DNA of 64,000 nt from Lachnospiraceae bacterium (GTDB taxonomy: Bacteria > Bacillota > Clostridia > Oscillospirales > Ruminococcaceae). The notes below the pieces were generated by a model, which saw nothing but the letters and a program-made list of their open reading frames with translations, had not been told where the DNA came from and did no database searches. How positions within the stretch are numbered: position 1 is the first letter of the stretch; each line of letters begins with the position of its first letter. Below, piece by piece: positions 60,406-64,000 of this stretch. The translations under genes and the position numbers were made by a program. Where the stretch lies: NCBI GenBank assembly GCA_023664705.1, contig JAMPFE010000003.1:27117-91116 (forward strand), written 5' to 3'.

Positions 60406-60443
60406 ACTGTTTATGTGCGGTATAGTTGCTATTTAATCGGTCC

Positions 60444-61604
60444 TCAATTTACTTGATGTTTTCTAAAAGCGCGATATGCGAAATACGAGCAAACGGCGGC
60501 GACTGTCAGCGCAAATATCGGGAGGAAAACATACGGCGGTACCACAAGCCCGAAAATCTCATACTGATACTCGCCCATAACGTTCCAGAATGTGAACATA
60601 TTTGTCGGCAGCAGATTTATCAAACGATATACCCAAACGGGAGCGTCAATTTGAATAAACAGCGGCACTATAAGCAAAACGACCGTTATTATTAAGGTGT
60701 TGAACGGCAGCTTCAGCTTTGCGGACAACAAAATCGTTATCGCCGCGAACATCGCGCACGCAGTCAGCATACAGATAAAATACAGCAGAACGGCTTGACC
60801 TATCATGATAGGATAAGGGAAAACGTCTCTCACAAATTCCAGCATCGCGTTCGCGCCGTTGGGTCCCCAAACAATTGTCGTTTCAATGAAACTCATCGCC
60901 GACAGCAGCGTTATCAGCGCGGCGGAAACGGAAAACGTCGTAAACAGCTTCGCTCCGATAACAAGCCCTTTGCCGTGCCTTGAGGACAGTATAAGGCTGT
61001 CCGCGCCGCTTGCGTACTCGTCCGAAAAAATCCCCGACAGCATCACCGCTATCGCCGCTCCCGCCATAATCGCCGTGGTATACATTATTGTTACAAATCT
61101 ATAATAGCCGCCGAAATATTCGTAAGTCAACGGCGCAGGAGAATTATCAATACATTCCAAGCGATATTTTTGAACGTTCTCGCTCGCCGAGCTTGTTATA
61201 CTGCTTTTCAATTTATCGCGGCGTATCTCGTCAAAGCGTTCCGCCTGTTCGCGTGTAAGATTGAAAAATCTCTCTGTATCATAATCAAAATATCTTGTGA
61301 CCATCACATTGACAAAATTGTCGTATTTATTTGTGGTATTATAAGCCTTCGCTTCCATAATTAAGTCGGCGTCGATAACGCGCCCGGAAAGCTCCTCGCC
61401 GCCCCTGCGTTCCGTCATTGCCACCGAATATTTTGAAACGGATATCTCTTTGCCGCTTTCATCGTAATAATAAATATTGCCGATAATTGTTCCGAAAACG
61501 CTGACCGCGCTGACGATAATAACGAGCGCAAGCACGATAACAGTGCGCTTTCTGCAAAGCATTTTCTTGAATTCAAAACCGACCAAATCAAAAAATGTGT
61601 TCAT
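60444..61604 (-). CDS. ABC-2 type transporter permease
   Basis: 386 residues with six predicted membrane helices: the first is VIVLALVIIVSAVSVFGTII, then a large outside loop of about 130 residues, and five in the second half. FSDEYASGADSLILSSRHGK between helices 2 and 3 is the conserved coupling segment of ABC-2 permeases of the bacteriocin/lantibiotic-immunity type. It overlaps the ATPase gene by 4 bp. It is the last gene of the operon. Confidence 0.9.
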   Translation of the reverse strand: MNTFFDLVGFEFKKMLCRKRTVIVLALVIIVSAVSVFGTIIGNIYYYDESGKEISVSKYSVAMTERRGGEELSGRVIDADLIMEAKAYNTTNKYDNFVNVMVTRYFDYDTERFFNLTREQAERFDEIRRDKLKSSITSSASENVQKYRLECIDNSPAPLTYEYFGGYYRFVTIMYTTAIMAGAAIAVMLSGIFSDEYASGADSLILSSRHGKGLVIGAKLFTTFSVSAALITLLSAMSFIETTIVWGPNGANAMLEFVRDVFPYPIMIGQAVLLYFICMLTACAMFAAITILLSAKLKLPFNTLIITVVLLIVPLFIQIDAPVWVYRLINLLPTNMFTFWNVMGEYQYEIFGLVVPPYVFLPIFALTVAAVCSYFAYRAFRKHQVN

Positions 61605-62476
61605 TTGACAAAATCCTCCTTTTCCTCGCTGAAATAATACAGATACAGATCCTCCAAGGTCGCTTGCGCGTTTTCGGCGTTTTCACAAGGCTTATCATTG
61701 CTTACGAGCCGTAGAAATACGCTGCTGTTCTCGTTTCTTGTGTTGATTATCGGGTGTTTCCTACTTAACTCGTCGGCGGCTTGAGCGGACACGGTACACT
61801 CCCAGACCTTGCCGCTAATGACCGAGATTATTTCGTCAAGCGTTCCGTTGTGAATAAGCTGCCCGCTTTTCATTACGAGAATTTCATCGGCGATATGCTC
61901 GATATCCGACACGATATGCGTCGACAAAAGGATTATTTTATCCGAACCCATACGCGAGATGATGTTACGGAATTTCACGCGTTCTTTAGGGTCAAGCCCC
62001 GCGGTCGGCTCGTCCAAAATAAGAATTTTCGGGTCGTTCAGCAGAGCCTGCGCAATTCCCAAACGCTGTTTCATTCCCCCAGAAAAGGTCTTTATTTTCT
62101 TTTTCGCCTCGTTATTCAGCGAAACCGTCTCCAAAAGTTCCGCGGTCTTGACCTTCGCAGTGTTTTTCGGAATACCCTTCAGCGCGGAAACATACATCAT
62201 AAAATCCCGCGCGGTAAATTCGGGATAATACCCGAAATTCTGCGGAAGATACCCGAGAACGTCGCGGTATTCCTCGCGTGACACGTCTGCGCCGTTGTAT
62301 GAGATGCTGCCCGAGGTCGGTTTCAGAACGCCGCACATCATTCGCATAAGCGTGGTTTTGCCCGCGCCGTTCGCCCCCAAAAGTCCGTAAACGCCGTTGT
62401 GCAGCGTCGCGGAAATTCTGTCACAGGCGATTTTGCTGCCGTAATTTTTGGTCACGCGGTCAATTTTTAATTCCAT
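61601..62476 (-). CDS. ABC transporter ATP-binding protein
   Basis: 291 residues from ATG at 62474-62476 (AAGGATGAG upstream; an earlier ATG at 62485 abuts the ribosome binding site). Walker A is GLLGANGAGKTTLMRMM, Q-loop YLPQNFGYYPEFTARD, signature TFSGGMKQRLGIAQALL, Walker B ILILDEPTAGLDP, and the switch His is in ILLSTHIVSDIEH. The last 80 residues are a regulatory tail. With the permease it forms an exporter for peptides, antibiotics or envelope components. Confidence 0.95.
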   Translation of the reverse strand: MELKIDRVTKNYGSKIACDRISATLHNGVYGLLGANGAGKTTLMRMMCGVLKPTSGSISYNGADVSREEYRDVLGYLPQNFGYYPEFTARDFMMYVSALKGIPKNTAKVKTAELLETVSLNNEAKKKIKTFSGGMKQRLGIAQALLNDPKILILDEPTAGLDPKERVKFRNIISRMGSDKIILLSTHIVSDIEHIADEILVMKSGQLIHNGTLDEIISVISGKVWECTVSAQAADELSRKHPIINTRNENSSVFLRLVSNDKPCENAENAQATLEDLYLYYFSEEKEDFVK

Positions 62477-63176
62477 AAGGCTCATCCTTTCCGATAATTA
62501 TTTTTTGAATTTGAACGGCGGTCACAACTACGCCGATAACGCAAAGCGCCGCGCATACGGCGTTTACAAAACGCGCATCAAAAGCAAGTTTGCCGAACGA
62601 AAACGCCCCCGCCAAGCTGACGCCTATCGTTGCCGCAGCGCTGAAATAAACGCCGTCCGCGCCGCCGAATTTATTCAAAATAACGAGCGAAATTCCGTTG
62701 ACGGTAATATACGGCGTAAAAATATACAAAGCGGTTTTTAAAATATTTTGCGGTAAAAAAACGCCGAAAGAAATCACAATTACCGCGATAACCGCGAAAT
62801 TGCATACGCCGAGAATTATCATTCGCGCACCCGCAAGCTGCGGCAGGGAAAATCTGCACGCCGACTCTATTTCCGACATTCCGAATATGTTTGAACGCGA
62901 AATTTCCGTTGTCGTGAGCAGCGCCAAAAAAGGGATAAACGCCGCGATTATCCAAATCGCGTACATCTCGTTTTGCGGAATAAGGCGAACAGAGCCGAGC
63001 GCTATCAGCATCAATATCGTTGAGAATATCCAAACCCGCTTGCGGATATAGCAAATTTGCGAGAGAATAAACTCGAAATATGTCATTTTCGGATACCGCA
63101 GTGATTTTAAAAATTTGCCTTTGTTTTGCGGTTCGGGCGGCGTGAACGCGCCGCGCAATGCTTTTTTGATTTTCAT
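62460..63176 (-). CDS. Six-helix membrane protein of the sigma-ABC operon
   Basis: 238 residues. A cytoplasmic N-terminus of about 45 residues (FLKSLRYPKMTYFEFILSQI) is followed by about six membrane helices. It may be a second permease-like or anti-sigma-like subunit; no zinc-finger anti-sigma motif is seen. Its start overlaps the sigma factor stop (TAATG) and its end overlaps the ATPase gene by 17 bp, so translation is tightly coupled. Such three-gene sets after an ECF sigma factor are common in Clostridia; the role of this protein is not established. Confidence 0.8.
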   Translation of the reverse strand: MKIKKALRGAFTPPEPQNKGKFLKSLRYPKMTYFEFILSQICYIRKRVWIFSTILMLIALGSVRLIPQNEMYAIWIIAAFIPFLALLTTTEISRSNIFGMSEIESACRFSLPQLAGARMIILGVCNFAVIAVIVISFGVFLPQNILKTALYIFTPYITVNGISLVILNKFGGADGVYFSAAATIGVSLAGAFSFGKLAFDARFVNAVCAALCVIGVVVTAVQIQKIIIGKDEPYGIKN

Positions 63177-63625
63177 TACAACACTCCTTCCAAATGTTTT
63201 TTCATTTCTTTCAGAGCCGCGCGTTCAAGGCGATATAACGCAAACCTCGATATATTGAGAGCCAATGCGGTTTCGTTCACCGACAATTCGCCGATATACC
63301 GCAGTTCGATGACCTCGCGCTGCCGTTCGTCAAGCTGCGCAAGCGCATTTTGTACGGCGATCTTGGTATCGCTTTGCTCGGCAAAATCCTCCGTAGGATA
63401 GTCCTCTGTCAGCTCATCGGCTTGCTTTCGCCGAAAGTGATCCGCACAAAGGTGCTTGGCTATCGTGTACAGATACGCCATATCCTCGCCGTGCCGTATT
63501 CGAGGCTGCTGTGCGAAAAATTTGAGAAAGGTCTCTTGGGTCAAATCTTCGGCGAGCACGGAATTTCTCACCTTATAAAAGCAATAACGATATATTTTAT
63601 CGTATATTTCCGCTAAATCGTTCAA
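63176..63625 (-). CDS. ECF-type RNA polymerase sigma factor
   Basis: 149 residues with sigma region 2 (IYRYCFYKVRNSVLAEDLTQ, ETFLKFFAQQ) and region 4 (LDERQREVIELRYIGELSVN, ETALALNISRFALYRLERAA). Regions 1 and 3 are missing, as in ECF factors. The start is TTG at 63625 with GAGGGGTG upstream. It probably drives its own operon and so controls the ABC exporter. No separate anti-sigma factor is seen. Confidence 0.92.
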   Translation of the reverse strand: MNDLAEIYDKIYRYCFYKVRNSVLAEDLTQETFLKFFAQQPRIRHGEDMAYLYTIAKHLCADHFRRKQADELTEDYPTEDFAEQSDTKIAVQNALAQLDERQREVIELRYIGELSVNETALALNISRFALYRLERAALKEMKKHLEGVL

Positions 63626-63658
63626 CCCGTATCACCCCTCTCATAATGTATAACGTTT

Positions 63659-63683
63659 TTGCCGCACGAAATGTGCGGCATTG
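63659..63683 (-). terminator. Terminator upstream of the sigma factor operon
   Basis: TGCCGCAC pairs with GTGCGGCA across GAAAT; T-run on the minus strand. It ends transcription from the small gene at 63761-63940. Confidence 0.8.
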
Positions 63684-63760
63684 ATCAAAAAATTCAGATA
63701 AATATTTCTCGCGAACGCCAGGCGGCTACATATAGCACAATCATATTATTGATAAATATA

Positions 63761-63940
63761 TCAACGCCCCAAGCGAACCTCCAGCGTTGCCCTCGCGTTA
63801 TCCATATCTTTGAGGCATTGCCGAATATCGCGCTCCAAGTCCGCGCTGCCGCTTTTCTCATACTCACGCAGCATAGCAGCGGTTTTGGTGACAAATTCTT
63901 CACGGAGTGCCTGATACTCCGCCCTTTTATCATCAGACAT
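63761..63940 (-). CDS. Small hydrophilic hypothetical protein
   Basis: 59 residues: it starts MSDDKRAEYQALREEFVTKT, is helical and charged, and ends ATLEVRLGR. The ATG overlaps the stop of a preceding frame (63933-64000), so it is probably coupled, and a terminator follows. I do not recognise it; the position next to recombinase remnants suggests a mobile-element cargo or accessory protein. Confidence 0.5.
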   Translation of the reverse strand: MSDDKRAEYQALREEFVTKTAAMLREYEKSGSADLERDIRQCLKDMDNARATLEVRLGR

Positions 63941-64000
63941 CGACGTCTGTATCGCTTTTGTATATGTAAGTCACACTTCCGATATTTGCGTCATACTCAT
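63933..64000 (-). CDS. C-terminal end of an unidentified protein cut by the window edge
   Basis: The minus frame reads YDANIGSVTYIYKSDTDVDV then stop (TGA 63933-63935), overlapping the start of the next small gene by 8 bp. Only about 22 residues are visible. Confidence 0.3.
   Translation of the reverse strand, partial: EYDANIGSVTYIYKSDTDVDV

Noticed and set aside
63694..63933. 79-residue minus-strand frame
   Set aside because: It overlaps the better-supported 59-residue frame (63761-63940) in another phase and runs through the AT-rich region before the terminator with irregular composition.

Overview
The window reads as chromosomal DNA of an anaerobic, GC-rich Clostridia bacterium, probably Oscillospirales/Ruminococcaceae from a gut. 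The reasons are the cellobiose phosphorylase, a domain-swapped GH3 glucosidase of the Ruminococcus albus/Butyrivibrio type, DUF3793, DUF6514 and LytTR-DUF3021 genes, sortase-type small surface proteins and hairpin-rich intergenic repeats. The taxon is inferred; no rRNA or tRNA gene is visible.

Layout: 0-14 kb is mostly minus-strand housekeeping: MBOAT acyltransferase and RNase M5; alaS, HIT and holA; a DUF4870-like protein; then purB-recJ-rel-GIY-YIG-MBL as one tight operon. 14-21 kb (plus) has two coupled unknown proteins, a leucine-rich-repeat protein, an HD-GYP phosphodiesterase, a minimal wall-anchored protein and an M23 peptidase. 21-31 kb is a cello-oligosaccharide and c-di-GMP block: GH3, EAL, cellobiose phosphorylase (GH94), and an EAL protein fused to a probable beta-helix. 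31-37 kb is a rok-sbcD-sbcC operon whose genes carry conspicuous tandem duplications. 37-41 kb has a GltD-like oxidoreductase divergent from leuS.

41-64 kb is more accessory. A TetR / rifampin-phosphotransferase-like dikinase / MATE operon faces a DUF3793 gene, and the two share a GTTAG-N6-CTAAC operator. A type III restriction-modification locus follows, with an extra third gene encoding a PD-(D/E)XK nuclease with an Ada-like zinc tail. Next come DUF6514, LytTR-DUF3021, a lipase-like hydrolase and an AT-rich orphan nuclease. An integrative-element graveyard holds a tyrosine integrase tail and a serine recombinase broken by a 1312-bp IS3-family element. The window closes with an ECF sigma factor-ABC exporter operon.

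The strongest unexplained signals are these. (1) Two dispersed intergenic copies of a promoter preceded by seven TTTGCAG boxes in exact helical phase (10,11,10,11,10,10), each followed by a train of perfect hairpins. (2) Tail duplications of rok and sbcD plus 44-residue repeats in SbcC, in one operon. (3) The regulated dikinase-MATE module. (4) The third gene of the type III locus. (5) The EAL-beta-helix fusion.
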